In this document: in pieces, positions 50,381 through 60,358 of the stretch
How positions within the stretch are numbered: position 1 is the stretch's first letter
How the letters are laid out: every line of letters starts with the position of its first letter
Assembly (NCBI GenBank): GCA_918272565.1
Contig: CAKJYW010000003.1
Coordinates: 1 to 64,000 of the forward strand
Reading direction: 5' to 3'
From: Bacilli bacterium
Lineage (GTDB): Bacteria > Bacillota_I > Bacilli_A > ML615J-28 > CAG-698
DNA length: 64,000 bases
Notes under the pieces: model-generated
The model's input: the letters and a program-made list of their open reading frames with translations, nothing else
Told to the model about the DNA's origin: nothing
The model's database searches: none
Position numbers and translations under genes: made by a program

Positions 50381-51502
50381 TTATAATCTCTTAATTCTCA
50401 TTTCTGTTTCAGGATCAAAGAAGTGAGCTTTTTCCATATTGAATGCAAGTTCAATATCATCACCCATATGAAGGTCAACTCTTGCACCAACCTTAGCTAC
50501 AAGGTTTTGTCCATTCATAATAGCATAGATATTAGTTTCAGCACCTAGTAATTCACTAACGTCAACTTTTAGTTTAACAACTGCGCCTGCATATTTTTCA
50601 AATAGTTCAGGTTCATCGTGTAAATCTTCTGGTCTAATACCCATAATGATTGGTTTTTCAATGAAGTGGTTTTCTTTAAGAATGTTCATGCTCTTTTCAC
50701 TAATCTTAATCTTAGAAACACCAACTTTATGATCACCAACAACGAAGTAGCCATCATCATCAACCATACCTTCAAGGAAGTTCATAGGAGGAGTTCCAAT
50801 GAATCCACCAACGAAGATGTTGTTAGGGTTGTCATAAATATCTTTTGGAGTACCAACTTGTTGGATCAAACCATCTTTCATAACAACGATTCTTGATGCC
50901 ATTGTCATGGCTTCAATTTGGTCATGTGTTACGTAGATTGTTGTGATACCTAATCTTTCAGTAATCTTAATGATTTCAGATCTCATTTGTACACGTAGCT
51001 TAGCATCCAAGTTTGATAGAGGTTCGTCCATCAAGAATACCTTAGCATCACGTACGATAGCTCTACCTAAGGCAACACGTTGTCTTTGACCACCTGACAA
51101 AGCTTTAGGACGACGATCTAAGTAAGGTTTAAGTCCTAAAATTTCAGCAGCTTCATTAACTCTTCTTTCGATTTCATCTTTACTGAATTTACGAAGTTTT
51201 AGACCAAATGCCATGTTATCATAAACTGTCATATGAGGATACAAAGCGTAGCTTTGGAAAACCATCGCGATATTACGATCTTTAGGTGCAACATCATTAA
51301 CGATTTCATCATCAATTCTTAATTCACCTGATGTAATTTCTTCAAGACCAGCAACCATTCTTAGTGTAGTAGTTTTTCCACATCCAGAAGGTCCAACAAA
51401 TACGATAAATTCCTTATCTTTAATCTTTAAGTTAAAGTCAACAACGGCATGAACATTGCCATCATAAACCTTATTAATGTTAGTAAGTGTTACAGTTGCC
51501 AT
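50381..51502 (-). CDS. ABC transporter ATP-binding protein of the MsmK/UgpC (carbohydrate) type
   Basis: A 373-residue ATPase. Walker A is GPSGCGKTT near residue 40, the signature ALSGGQRQRVALGRA, Walker B VFLMDEPLSNLD, then a C-terminal TOBE/OB regulatory domain with IMGIRPEDLHDEP. Such ATPases serve several sugar permeases at once. No permease or binding-protein gene is next to it, so it is probably a shared energiser for importers elsewhere. Confidence 0.93.
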   Translation of the reverse strand: MATVTLTNINKVYDGNVHAVVDFNLKIKDKEFIVFVGPSGCGKTTTLRMVAGLEEITSGELRIDDEIVNDVAPKDRNIAMVFQSYALYPHMTVYDNMAFGLKLRKFSKDEIERRVNEAAEILGLKPYLDRRPKALSGGQRQRVALGRAIVRDAKVFLMDEPLSNLDAKLRVQMRSEIIKITERLGITTIYVTHDQIEAMTMASRIVVMKDGLIQQVGTPKDIYDNPNNIFVGGFIGTPPMNFLEGMVDDDGYFVVGDHKVGVSKIKISEKSMNILKENHFIEKPIIMGIRPEDLHDEPELFEKYAGAVVKLKVDVSELLGAETNIYAIMNGQNLVAKVGARVDLHMGDDIELAFNMEKAHFFDPETEMRIKRL

Positions 51503-51553
51503 TAAAATACCTCCACGCTATAACTTATTACACTAATAGTATACTTTTTACCT

Positions 51554-51584
51554 AAAATAAAAACAATGTGCAAACTGCACATTA
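51554..51584 (-). terminator. terminator of the PucR-type regulator gene
   Basis: A 7-bp stem (aatgtgc / gcacatt) overlapping the stop codon, with a minus-strand T-rich tail. Confidence 0.65.
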
Positions 51585-52205
51585 TTTTAAGTTAATAAGA
51601 AAATATAGCACCACCGCATCTTTAAACTTTAAAATGTTTAATGATGTTTCTTTCTTTATTAGATTAATCTTGTTATTAATTGTATTACGATGCATATAAA
51701 TGCTTTTTGATGTTTTTAAAACATTCAAATCATTCTCAAAAATACCATTAATTACTAAAGCATTAATTGAATCTTTTAATAAATTACCAAGTAGTAACTC
51801 TTTTAAAGATCTAGCATCAGCCAAATCTTTATTAATTGCTTCTTCTATTAATTCACTAGTATAGAAGAATCTACTTCTATTAGGCAAATATTTATTATAC
51901 AAGTTATATAAAGGCAAAAACTTATGTTCATTAACATAAAGCTTAGGCATTTTAAATGATGTAATACTTATACCAAAGTCATCACTAATTGATAATATTA
52001 CATCTTCAATCGCAAAATCCAAATCCTCAAAATAGCAAACAATAGTGTTATCTCTATCTACTACTATTTCAACATGCCCTAAAAGTTCATTCATAATATC
52101 ACTAAAATCAATTTTCTCTTTTGATTTAATGACAAACGAATTGAACCATTTATGTTTAAAAGGATATTCTTTATTTAAAAACAAATAATCATATAACTTG
52201 TTCAT
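51582..52205 (-). CDS. PucR/CdaR-type regulator with a C-terminal helix-turn-helix
   Basis: A 207-residue protein from the ATG at 52205 (aggtga ribosome-binding site). The last 70 residues fit the PucR C-terminal helix-turn-helix: LNVLKTSKSIYMHRNTINNKINLIKKETSLNIL. The N-terminal 130 residues are not recognisable and may sense a ligand. Monocistronic. Located upstream of the sugar ABC ATPase gene on the same strand, which could be a target. Confidence 0.72.
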   Translation of the reverse strand: MNKLYDYLFLNKEYPFKHKWFNSFVIKSKEKIDFSDIMNELLGHVEIVVDRDNTIVCYFEDLDFAIEDVILSISDDFGISITSFKMPKLYVNEHKFLPLYNLYNKYLPNRSRFFYTSELIEEAINKDLADARSLKELLLGNLLKDSINALVINGIFENDLNVLKTSKSIYMHRNTINNKINLIKKETSLNILKFKDAVVLYFLINLK

Positions 52206-52249
52206 TCTATTCACCTTAGTATTATTATACATTAAAATGCATCTAAAAT

Positions 52250-52284
52250 CAAAAAAAGAGCCTATACTTTTTTGTCTAGGCTCT
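52250..52284 (-). terminator. terminator of the M16C peptidase gene
   Basis: A stem of agagccta with taggctct around a T-rich loop, and a minus-strand T run. Confidence 0.7.
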
Positions 52285-52289
52285 ATTCA

Positions 52290-55178
52290 TTATTTAATTA
52301 AGTTTTCTAAATTAGTAAACAACTCTTTACTATCGGTAATCTTTTGACTATTACCAACTGTACAAATATTGTTTTCTTTTAACACTTTTTCAAAATAAGG
52401 CTTTAATGCTTTGATGTCTTCTAAAGTACAATCGACGATTTCTCTCTTTTCTCTAGCTAAATCTTCGTTAGTTACACCTTGCAAGTAAGAAGCAAATGAT
52501 CTAATTCCTCTCACTTTAGGTGTTACAGGATAATCGAAGTTACCAACAGCACCAATTATGCACTTAGTCATCTCTTCACTATCTGCATTAAAGTTATCAA
52601 TGTAATCTAGAACTTTCTTATAAACATCGTAAGTTTCTTTCACTTTAGGATCACGATAAGAAACAAATGTAATTGCTTCTCTATCAAAACTAGACATGCA
52701 TCCATATGCTCCACCTAGAACTCTAACATTTTTCCATAAGAAGTCAGTTGATAAGGCATTCATTAATACTTGGCTACTGCCTTTGTATTTCATATCATCG
52801 CTCGCATATCTACCAGTTAGAGCACAGTAGTTAACATCATATGGAGCCATGAACCCTTCATTCTTCTTTTCTAATTTAATTATCATTTCTTCTTTCTTAC
52901 TTGTTTCTTTTAAGTTATTAGTTAAAAGTCCAAATGATTTTTTAAATTCTTCTAGGCCTTCAGATGATGAAGTTGAAGAAACTAAGATGTTATCTAGAAC
53001 AAATATTCTAGAAATCAAGTCTTTTAATGTATTAATAACATCATCGTACTTTTCATCAAAGTTATCTGATAAGTCTTTAACAAAATTATAGCCAGCTATT
53101 CCGCTAGTAGCATCGCTAATATATGCGCTCTTGTTCCAATAACTAGCGCTCCTAGTTAAAGCAACAGAATGACCAGCACCCGCAAACCTATTAGTGTAAT
53201 TAGTAATTAGTTGAGATAAAACTTCTTTTACTCTTGCTTTATCAAATACTGAATTATTAATTACTTCATTAATTAATTCAATAGCTTTATTAGTATTAGC
53301 ATATAGTGCACTAAATGAAACAATTAAATAAGGAAGTGCTTCGCCATCTTTTGAATAAACAATATGATTAAAGCCAATTCCACCAGTATAGATGTTTTGT
53401 TCTTGTTCTAATTCTAAATAAGAATATTTCTTAGTATTAACCTTACCAAGCAAGAAAGAAAGTAGTCCGATATATGGTAAGTATTTAACATCGAAGTCTT
53501 TTGTACTAAACAAGATCCAAGTGTAATTAATACCATTAGTATCATAAGCATGATGGATAACCTTGGCTCCATTAACTTTATATTCTTCATTCTTATATGG
53601 AACATAGTTGTAATTTAAGTCTTCCTTCTTTAGTAGAGGAATCTTATCAACATCTTCTTTTTTATCTTCACTTGCTTGATATTCTTTTAATTCCTTAGTC
53701 TCTTTAATAATTTCTTCTATTTCTTTATCATTTAAACTACTCTTATAATCAGCTAACTCTTTCTTAACTTTAGCTTCTTTTTCGTCTTGTAATGTCTTAG
53801 ATGGTGCCACAACAACAACTGATTTATGATTATTATTAATTAAATACTTTTCAATTAATTTCTCATAGTAATCTGTAGCTATCTTTTCTCTTAAGAAATT
53901 ATAGATTTCACTATATTCAAATGGACTAAATGGATCATTATCATCATATAGCCATGTGCTTAAAGCAGTGATTGCATAGATTACACCTTTAGATAAACCA
54001 CCATAGTCTGCTTCTCTAGTCTTAAATTCGTTAATATTAAGGGCAGCTTCAAGTGCTTTCTTGCTTAATCCTTCTTTAACAAAGTCTTTTAATTTGTTTT
54101 CAATAACTTCAAAGAATTTATCTTTATCTTCTGCTTCTGCATTTCTTGCTTTAACACTAAACACACCTTGTAATGCTTCATTATCAAATGAACCAGTTAT
54201 AACTTCACCAATTCCCGCTTCAATCAAAGCTCTTTCAATAGGTGAACCATTTGCCCCAACAATAACTTTACTTACTATATCCATACCAACCATTTCTTTT
54301 TGGCTTAATCCTTTAGGTAGGGCTACATTATAAGTAAGGTAAGTCTTCTTCTTAATGTCTTGATCTTTACTAACTGGGTATTCTAAATTTTTTGTAAGCG
54401 GAGCATCAAATGGTTTTTGTTCATTAATCTTGCTATCAACTTCAATTTTATCAAATTTAGATAAATATTCTTTATCTAAATAATCAAGCTTTTCTTCTCT
54501 ATCAAAGTTACCATATAAAATAATATAACTATTAGATGGATGATAATAGCTTTGGTAGAACTTTTTAAAGTTTTCGTAAGTTAGTGTAGGGATAGCCTTA
54601 GGATCTCCACCAGATTCAACTCCATATGTAGTATCAGGGAATAGTGAGCCGCTAGATTCTCTACCAACGATAGAATCAGGATTAGAAAATACTCCCTTCA
54701 TTTCATTATAAACAACACCATTATAGATTAATTCATCATCTTTACTTGCTAGTTCATAGTGCCAGCCTTCTTGCATGAATATCTTTTTATTAGTTAAGAT
54801 ATTAGGGAAGAATACCGCATCAAGATAAACATCCATTAGATTTTGAAAATCTTTGTCGTTACAACTAGCAACAGGGTAGATTGTCTTATCAGAGAATGTC
54901 ATCGCATTTAAGAATGTATTTAAAGAACTCTTCATTAGATTAACAAAAGGTTCTTTAACAGGATATTTCTTACTTCCACACAAAACTGAGTGTTCAATAA
55001 TATGAGGTACACCCGTATCATCTTTAGGTGGAGTTCTAAATCCGATACAAAAAGTCTTATTTTCATCATCATTTTCAATTAATAAAACCTTAGCATTAGT
55101 TTTATTATGAACAAGTAGTGTTGCATTAGATGCAATATCAACTAATTTCTTTTCTTTTATTATTTTATAATTATTCAT
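52290..55178 (-). CDS. M16C metallopeptidase (presequence protease-like)
   Basis: A 962-residue zinc peptidase of the insulinase/PreP type. The inverted zinc motif HxxEH is at 59-63 in VPHIIEHSVLCGSKKYP, with the distal Glu in NEMKGVFSNP. Two M16 halves are joined by a long charged helical linker (about 480-540). There is no signal peptide, so it acts in the cytoplasm on short unfolded peptides. It overlaps the DUF951 gene by 8 bases, so it is in the parA operon. Confidence 0.93.
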   Translation of the reverse strand: MNNYKIIKEKKLVDIASNATLLVHNKTNAKVLLIENDDENKTFCIGFRTPPKDDTGVPHIIEHSVLCGSKKYPVKEPFVNLMKSSLNTFLNAMTFSDKTIYPVASCNDKDFQNLMDVYLDAVFFPNILTNKKIFMQEGWHYELASKDDELIYNGVVYNEMKGVFSNPDSIVGRESSGSLFPDTTYGVESGGDPKAIPTLTYENFKKFYQSYYHPSNSYIILYGNFDREEKLDYLDKEYLSKFDKIEVDSKINEQKPFDAPLTKNLEYPVSKDQDIKKKTYLTYNVALPKGLSQKEMVGMDIVSKVIVGANGSPIERALIEAGIGEVITGSFDNEALQGVFSVKARNAEAEDKDKFFEVIENKLKDFVKEGLSKKALEAALNINEFKTREADYGGLSKGVIYAITALSTWLYDDNDPFSPFEYSEIYNFLREKIATDYYEKLIEKYLINNNHKSVVVVAPSKTLQDEKEAKVKKELADYKSSLNDKEIEEIIKETKELKEYQASEDKKEDVDKIPLLKKEDLNYNYVPYKNEEYKVNGAKVIHHAYDTNGINYTWILFSTKDFDVKYLPYIGLLSFLLGKVNTKKYSYLELEQEQNIYTGGIGFNHIVYSKDGEALPYLIVSFSALYANTNKAIELINEVINNSVFDKARVKEVLSQLITNYTNRFAGAGHSVALTRSASYWNKSAYISDATSGIAGYNFVKDLSDNFDEKYDDVINTLKDLISRIFVLDNILVSSTSSSEGLEEFKKSFGLLTNNLKETSKKEEMIIKLEKKNEGFMAPYDVNYCALTGRYASDDMKYKGSSQVLMNALSTDFLWKNVRVLGGAYGCMSSFDREAITFVSYRDPKVKETYDVYKKVLDYIDNFNADSEEMTKCIIGAVGNFDYPVTPKVRGIRSFASYLQGVTNEDLAREKREIVDCTLEDIKALKPYFEKVLKENNICTVGNSQKITDSKELFTNLENLIK

Positions 55179-55374
55179 TGTTTTCCTCTCTTATAATCTT
55201 TTTAACTTTCTTATTTAATTCAACACGAGCGATGATGATAATTCTACCACACCCCATGCACTCTAGCTTCATATCAACTCCCGGTTTAATAACTTTCCAC
55301 CTACTTGATCCACAAGGGTGGTTCTTCTTAAATTCGAGGATGTCCCCTTCTTTATAATCAGTATATATTTTCAT
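55171..55374 (-). CDS. DUF951 protein (YyzM-like)
   Basis: A 67-residue protein with GDILEFKKNHPCGSSRWKVIKPGVDMKLECMGCGRIIIIARVE. The cysteines in HPCG and CMGCGR may bind metal. Function unknown. In Bacillus the homologue also lies near soj/spo0J by the origin. One base overlap with the parA stop and eight with the peptidase gene. Confidence 0.88.
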   Translation of the reverse strand: MKIYTDYKEGDILEFKKNHPCGSSRWKVIKPGVDMKLECMGCGRIIIIARVELNKKVKKIIREENNE

Positions 55375-56147
55375 TATTCACCACTTCTTTCAAGTAACTC
55401 TTTAGCAAGTTCTCGGTATTCCTTACTTCCTCTAGAGTTATAAGCAAAGTCTAGGACACTTTTACCATACATTGGTGCTTCTTGAATATGACTAGATCTA
55501 CTAATGATTGTTTTAAATATCTTATTAGGGAATAGCTCTTTAACTTTTTCAATCATCTTATACCCAAACAAGTTACGATTATCATGTTTTGTTAGGAGTA
55601 CTCCTTCAATAGTAAGTTTCCTTCCTAAAGGATTCTTTTCTTTTTGAATTTGATTAATCTTTTGAATCATTTGAGTTAAAGCATCATATGCAAAATAATC
55701 ACACTCAACAGGAATAATAACTGAATCACTAGCAAAGAGCGCATTATCAATAGTTACTGAAAGTGATGGAGGACAGTCAAGTAAGATAAAGTCATAATTA
55801 TCTTTAACACTATTAAGTTTTTTCTCTAATAATCTTTCTTTTTCATCAAGCCCAATCAACTTTTCAACAATATTAGCTAGTTTACTTGATGAAGGTATAA
55901 TACTTAACTTCTCATCAATCTGTAAAATAGTGTCTTCTATTTTTATATCACTAGTTAATAAATCATAAGAACTCACCTTAACAAACTCTCTCCCAATACC
56001 AAGACCGATTGTGGCGTTAGCTTGCTCATCTAAATCGATGATTAAAGTGTTTAAGTTCTCTCTAGCTAAAGCGCTAGCTAGGTTGATTGTTGTGGTTGTC
56101 TTACCAACTCCACCTTTTTGATTGGCAATTGCAATTATTTTACCCAT
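55374..56147 (-). CDS. ParA/Soj-family chromosome partitioning ATPase
   Basis: A 257-residue deviant Walker A ATPase from the ATG at 56147 (ggag six bases before; the longer ORF starts inside rsmG). It has KIIAIANQKGGVGKTTTTINLA, LIIDLDEQANAT and FILLDCPPSLSVTIDNAL. No parB/spo0J or noc gene follows; DUF951 takes that place. It may act in chromosome segregation or initiation control. Confidence 0.92.
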   Translation of the reverse strand: MGKIIAIANQKGGVGKTTTTINLASALARENLNTLIIDLDEQANATIGLGIGREFVKVSSYDLLTSDIKIEDTILQIDEKLSIIPSSSKLANIVEKLIGLDEKERLLEKKLNSVKDNYDFILLDCPPSLSVTIDNALFASDSVIIPVECDYFAYDALTQMIQKINQIQKEKNPLGRKLTIEGVLLTKHDNRNLFGYKMIEKVKELFPNKIFKTIISRSSHIQEAPMYGKSVLDFAYNSRGSKEYRELAKELLERSGE

Positions 56148-56158
56148 AACATACTCCA

Positions 56159-56842
56159 TTACAATGGTTTTTTCTTTATCTTAGCATAGTCACGTGGAAA
56201 AATCAAATCGTTTGCTTTCTCCTTTTTGACTTCAATTAGTGACCTTTCTCCTAAATTATTAAGTAATTTATAGTTATAAATATTAACTACTTTTGAATTA
56301 AGCTTTTTTAAAGCATTCTTTGCTTCTTCTAGTTCTTGATTCACATCTAATCCCTTATAAGCAATAAAGCTTCCCCCTACCTTAAGGTATGGAATTGTAA
56401 GTTCAAGGAGAATTCTTAAATTACTTACTGCTCTAGCAGTAACAAAGTCGAAGCTTTCTCTTAAATCCTTAATCGCATTTTCTGCTCTATCATTAATAAT
56501 AGTAACATCTCTTAGTTCTAATTTATTACAAAGTTCTTTTAAAAAGTCTGCACGTTTTTTTGTTGGTTCTATTAAAGTTAATTTGATGTCATTATTAATA
56601 ATCTTAAGTACTACCCCTGGAAAACCAGCTCCACTACCGATATCAGCTAAACTTTTATCACTTAAATCAAAACAATTTAAAGCATAAGATGAGTCATAAA
56701 AATGTTTAATATATACTTCATCTAGGTCAGTTATGCTAGTTAAGTTATATTTTTCATTTTCCTCTTTTAAAAAGTCATAATAGGCCTTAAATTTCGCTTG
56801 TGCTTCTTTTGATAAATTAAGACTACTTATTACTTGTTCCAT
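56159..56842 (-). CDS. rsmG: 16S rRNA (guanine527-N7)-methyltransferase
   Basis: RsmG (GidB), 227 residues. It has YNLTSITDLDEVYIKHFYDS, the SAM site LADIGSGAGFPGVVLKI and VTARAVSNLRILLELTIPYL. Overlaps mnmG by 20 bases, the conserved pair next to bacterial origins. Loss of this methylation gives low-level streptomycin resistance in other species. Confidence 0.96.
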   Translation of the reverse strand: MEQVISSLNLSKEAQAKFKAYYDFLKEENEKYNLTSITDLDEVYIKHFYDSSYALNCFDLSDKSLADIGSGAGFPGVVLKIINNDIKLTLIEPTKKRADFLKELCNKLELRDVTIINDRAENAIKDLRESFDFVTARAVSNLRILLELTIPYLKVGGSFIAYKGLDVNQELEEAKNALKKLNSKVVNIYNYKLLNNLGERSLIEVKKEKANDLIFPRDYAKIKKKPL

Positions 56843-58721
56843 TTTTATGCTCCAAATAAACTAATATCATAGTGATGTCACTAGGGTTAACTCCGCTAAT
56901 TCTAGAGGCTTGAGCGATTGTTTCAGGCATTACCTTCTTTAATTTCTCCCTAGCTTCTAATGCTAGGTTACTTACCTTATCATAATCGATATCAGCAGGA
57001 ATCTTTCTAGATTCCATCTTTTCTAACTTATTTGCTTCTTTATATGCTTTTTGAATATAACCTGAATACTTAATTTCAATTAACGCTTGCTCTTTAATCT
57101 CGTCTTCATATTCTAGTTTATCATCTATTATCTTTTCTAATACGCTAAATGTAGCATCAGGTCTTTTTAAAAACTCGTTAGCACTAACTTTTTCATTAAT
57201 AGGTGCTAGTCCTTCACTAGTTAATGTATCATTAATCTCTTTTTTAGGATTAATCTTTATGCCTAAAGTCTTTTCTATTAAGGTATCTATTTGTTTGCGC
57301 TTTTCTAAATACCTATTAAATCTATCGCTACTAACAAGTCCTACTTCATATCCATGCTTAATTAACCTATCATAAGCATTATCATGTCTTAATAATAATC
57401 TAAATTCAGCACGTGATGTAAGAAGTCTATACGGATCTTTTACACCTTTAGTAATTAAGTCATCAATTAATACACCAATATATGCTTCATCTCTTCTTAA
57501 AACAAGAGGTTCTTTCTCCTTTAGTTTTAATGAAGCGTTAATACCTGCCATTAACCCTTGACAAGCAGCTTCTTCATAACCACTTGTTCCATTAACTTGA
57601 CCAGCAAAGAATAAACCACTAACCTTTTTTGTTTCTAAGTTAGCTTTTAATTCTAATGGATTAATTGCATCATATTCAATAGCGTATGCGTATTTAGCAA
57701 TTACCGCATTTTCTAGTCCTGGAAGAGAGTGAACCATTTGCTCTTGGATATCGCGAGGCATAGATGTTGAAAAGCCTTGAACATAAGTCTCATCAATTTC
57801 TTCACTTTCGGGTTCTAAGAATATTTGATGACGCTCTTTATCACTAAAACGAACAACCTTATCTTCTATTGATGGGCAATACCTTGGTCCTACCCCCTCA
57901 ACAATCCCACCATACATACTAGATTTGCCTAGATTGGCTTTAATTATCTCATGAGTTAAAGGTGTAGTATATGTTAAATAACACAAAGCTTGTTTTTCAA
58001 ATGGTCTAATCACTTCATATGGAGTATCATCACTAAATCTAAGCTTAGTGTTATCGCCATATTGAGGAGTAGTTTTACCAAAATCAATTGATGCAGTCTT
58101 AATTCTTGGTGGAGTACCAGTTTTAAGCCTAATTAGGTCAAATCCTATTTCCTTTAAACACTCAGAAAGTTTTGTTGTGGTAGGTTCGTTATCTGGTCCA
58201 CCAGGATGAAACTCATGACCACATAAAATTCTACTAGCTAAATATGTTCCACTAGCTATAATTACGGCTTTTGCTTCAATCCATCTTCCATCTTCTAATG
58301 TAACACCATTAATTTTATTATCTTCTAAAGTGACATTTATAACATATGCTTCTAAAATATCTAAGTTTTCTTGATTAAAACATATTTCTCTCATTCGTCT
58401 TGGATATTTAACTTTATCTGATTGTGCCCTTAGCGCTCTAACGGCAGGGCCTTTAGATAGATTTAACATCTTTATTTGAAGAAGTGTCTCATCAGCAACC
58501 TTGGCCATTTGTCCACCCAAGGCATCGATTTCACGTACAATGATACCTTTAGCGGGACCTCCAATTGATGGATTACATGGCATATTAGATATTCTATTGA
58601 TGCTTCCAACAATCATTAGTGTTGCCTCACCCAATCGACTTGAAGCAAGTGCTGCCTCAGCTCCCGCATGGCCACCACCAATAACTATAACATCATATTT
58701 ATTTTTTATCTTACCGTTCAT
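56823..58721 (-). CDS. mnmG: tRNA uridine-5-carboxymethylaminomethyl modification enzyme, FAD subunit
   Basis: MnmG (GidA), which with MnmE modifies U34 of tRNAs. It is 632 residues from the ATG at 58721 with ttggtgat upstream (a TTG four codons earlier is less likely). FAD-binding VIVIGGGHAGAEAALA, CNPSIGGPAKG, the catalytic-cysteine region ILCGHEFHPGGP and GYEEAACQGLMAGINA are present. First gene of the mnmG-rsmG-parA-DUF951-M16 run. mnmE is not in the window. Confidence 0.96.
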   Translation of the reverse strand: MNGKIKNKYDVIVIGGGHAGAEAALASSRLGEATLMIVGSINRISNMPCNPSIGGPAKGIIVREIDALGGQMAKVADETLLQIKMLNLSKGPAVRALRAQSDKVKYPRRMREICFNQENLDILEAYVINVTLEDNKINGVTLEDGRWIEAKAVIIASGTYLASRILCGHEFHPGGPDNEPTTTKLSECLKEIGFDLIRLKTGTPPRIKTASIDFGKTTPQYGDNTKLRFSDDTPYEVIRPFEKQALCYLTYTTPLTHEIIKANLGKSSMYGGIVEGVGPRYCPSIEDKVVRFSDKERHQIFLEPESEEIDETYVQGFSTSMPRDIQEQMVHSLPGLENAVIAKYAYAIEYDAINPLELKANLETKKVSGLFFAGQVNGTSGYEEAACQGLMAGINASLKLKEKEPLVLRRDEAYIGVLIDDLITKGVKDPYRLLTSRAEFRLLLRHDNAYDRLIKHGYEVGLVSSDRFNRYLEKRKQIDTLIEKTLGIKINPKKEINDTLTSEGLAPINEKVSANEFLKRPDATFSVLEKIIDDKLEYEDEIKEQALIEIKYSGYIQKAYKEANKLEKMESRKIPADIDYDKVSNLALEAREKLKKVMPETIAQASRISGVNPSDITMILVYLEHKNGTSNK

Positions 58722-58744
58722 TATTATCACCAACTTCTTAATGA

Positions 58745-58789
58745 TATTTTAATAAAGGGATGTTAAGACCAAATACTCTAACATCCCTT
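58745..58789 (-). terminator. possible terminator of the Big2 lipoprotein gene
   Basis: An 11-bp stem (aagggatgtta / taacatccctt) with only a short T-rich tail. Confidence 0.55.
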
Positions 58790-58817
58790 GCAAAGCTATT
58801 TAGTTTTTAACCCAGAA

Positions 58818-60191
58818 CTATTCTTCAAGTGGAATAATATGGATTGTAATTACTTTTGTAACTGTAGGATCAATTGTTGAAGTGATTGTGATTGTCATAT
58901 CACCAATTTCTAATCCTGTTACCTTTAGACCACGATTATTCTTTTCAACTTCAGCAATTGTTTCACTTGAAACAGTGAATTCATAATCTTGTTTAGCATC
59001 AGCTGGGCTAATAGTTACATTAATTGTTTCATCACATTCTACTTCAATTGTCACTTCAGTTACTTCTTTGTTACCAAGTTTAGTAACGATTGTTTCTGGA
59101 TCTGGACGACCAGTAACTGTAACTGACATTTCACCTTTAGTAGTTCCATCAGCTGCTAGTGCAGTAATTATTACTGTACCTTTCTTAATACCAGTTACAA
59201 CACCTTTAGCGTCAACTGTTGCGATTTCTTCATCGCTACTACTCCATGTAACTGTTTGATTAGCGTTTGTTGGAGTAACAGCTGCTTTTAATGTGATAGT
59301 CTTTTCTTCAAATACTTCAACAACTTCTAATGTAGAAGTGATTGTGACAGCTTCAGCAGGAGCATAAACAACTTTAATTTCGACTTTTTGTTCTTTGCCA
59401 TCAACTGATTTAGCAGTAATAGTAACAGTCTTTCCTTCAGGAGTTACCTTAACAGGAGTGATGACACCATTTTTAACTGTTGCATATTGAGCATCAGATG
59501 AAGTCCATGTTACATTTGGATTTGCAAATTCAGGATATACTTTTGCTTCTAGTGTTGAAGTTGTAGCTAGAACTACATTTTCATCTCCACTAACAAAACT
59601 TAATTCAATACTTGATGTAGCTTGATATAATACTTCAACTGCTTTTCTTGCAGAAATTGTTTCATCGTATACTGATTTAGCTGTAATAACAACATTACCA
59701 GGTTTGATAGCTTTAACCACACCACTTGCATCTACTATTGCGATTGCTTCATCACTACTACTCCAAACAACATCATTTGTAATATCACTAGGATTTGTTT
59801 CAGTAGTAAATGTCTTAGTATCGCCAATATTCATTTGATCAATACCATTAATCTTTAAACCTGATAACTTTTCACCAGAAACTGTTATTTCAACAGTTGC
59901 TTTTGTTGTTGGGATTCTCTTAACTTGAGCAGTTACTTTAACAACACCTTCGCCAACTGCTTTAGCAACATTGCCAGTTAATTCAATGATTCCTTCTTCA
60001 CTTACGAAATAAACTATTTCTTCTTTCTCGCTTACAGAACCATAAATCAACTTAAGTTCAATTTGCTCTCCAGTTCTCATGTCTAATTGATGTGCTTCAA
60101 ATCTAAAAACATCAGTTTCTTTAGTTCTTGCGCACCCAACAAACACTAAAGCTAAAATCATCACAAAGAATAGAACAAGTCTTTTTTTCAT
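58818..60191 (-). CDS. lipoprotein with tandem Big2 Ig-like domains
   Basis: A 457-residue lipoprotein (lipobox FVGC, Cys20). After an N-terminal domain there are three to four bacterial Ig-like (Big2) repeats, each with a WSSSDEEIA/TVDxxGVV/GxVxITAxA pattern, for example VVWSSSDEAIAIVDASGVV and VTWSSSDEEIATVDAKGVV. Big2 domains serve in surface adhesion or as spacers. A less similar C-terminal domain follows. Divergent from the thioredoxin-like gene. Confidence 0.9.
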   Translation of the reverse strand: MKKRLVLFFVMILALVFVGCARTKETDVFRFEAHQLDMRTGEQIELKLIYGSVSEKEEIVYFVSEEGIIELTGNVAKAVGEGVVKVTAQVKRIPTTKATVEITVSGEKLSGLKINGIDQMNIGDTKTFTTETNPSDITNDVVWSSSDEAIAIVDASGVVKAIKPGNVVITAKSVYDETISARKAVEVLYQATSSIELSFVSGDENVVLATTSTLEAKVYPEFANPNVTWTSSDAQYATVKNGVITPVKVTPEGKTVTITAKSVDGKEQKVEIKVVYAPAEAVTITSTLEVVEVFEEKTITLKAAVTPTNANQTVTWSSSDEEIATVDAKGVVTGIKKGTVIITALAADGTTKGEMSVTVTGRPDPETIVTKLGNKEVTEVTIEVECDETINVTISPADAKQDYEFTVSSETIAEVEKNNRGLKVTGLEIGDMTITITSTIDPTVTKVITIHIIPLEE

Positions 60192-60358
60192 ATTTTATAC
60201 CCTTTCAATATTCATACTCGTTTACTAACGTATTATATCATACTTTTCTTTGTTTGTTAACAATTTTTATATTTTTGTTATTCGTCCTCATTTTAAACAA
60301 TTTACTTTTTTTTGAAAATGTGGTATATTTATTTTGTTATATATGTGGAGGACCCCTT

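Noticed and set aside
60128-60358. N-terminal extension of the CSGC lipoprotein
   Set aside because: It runs through the divergent gene and promoter region; the ATG at 60359 has a strong ribosome-binding site and a signal peptide.
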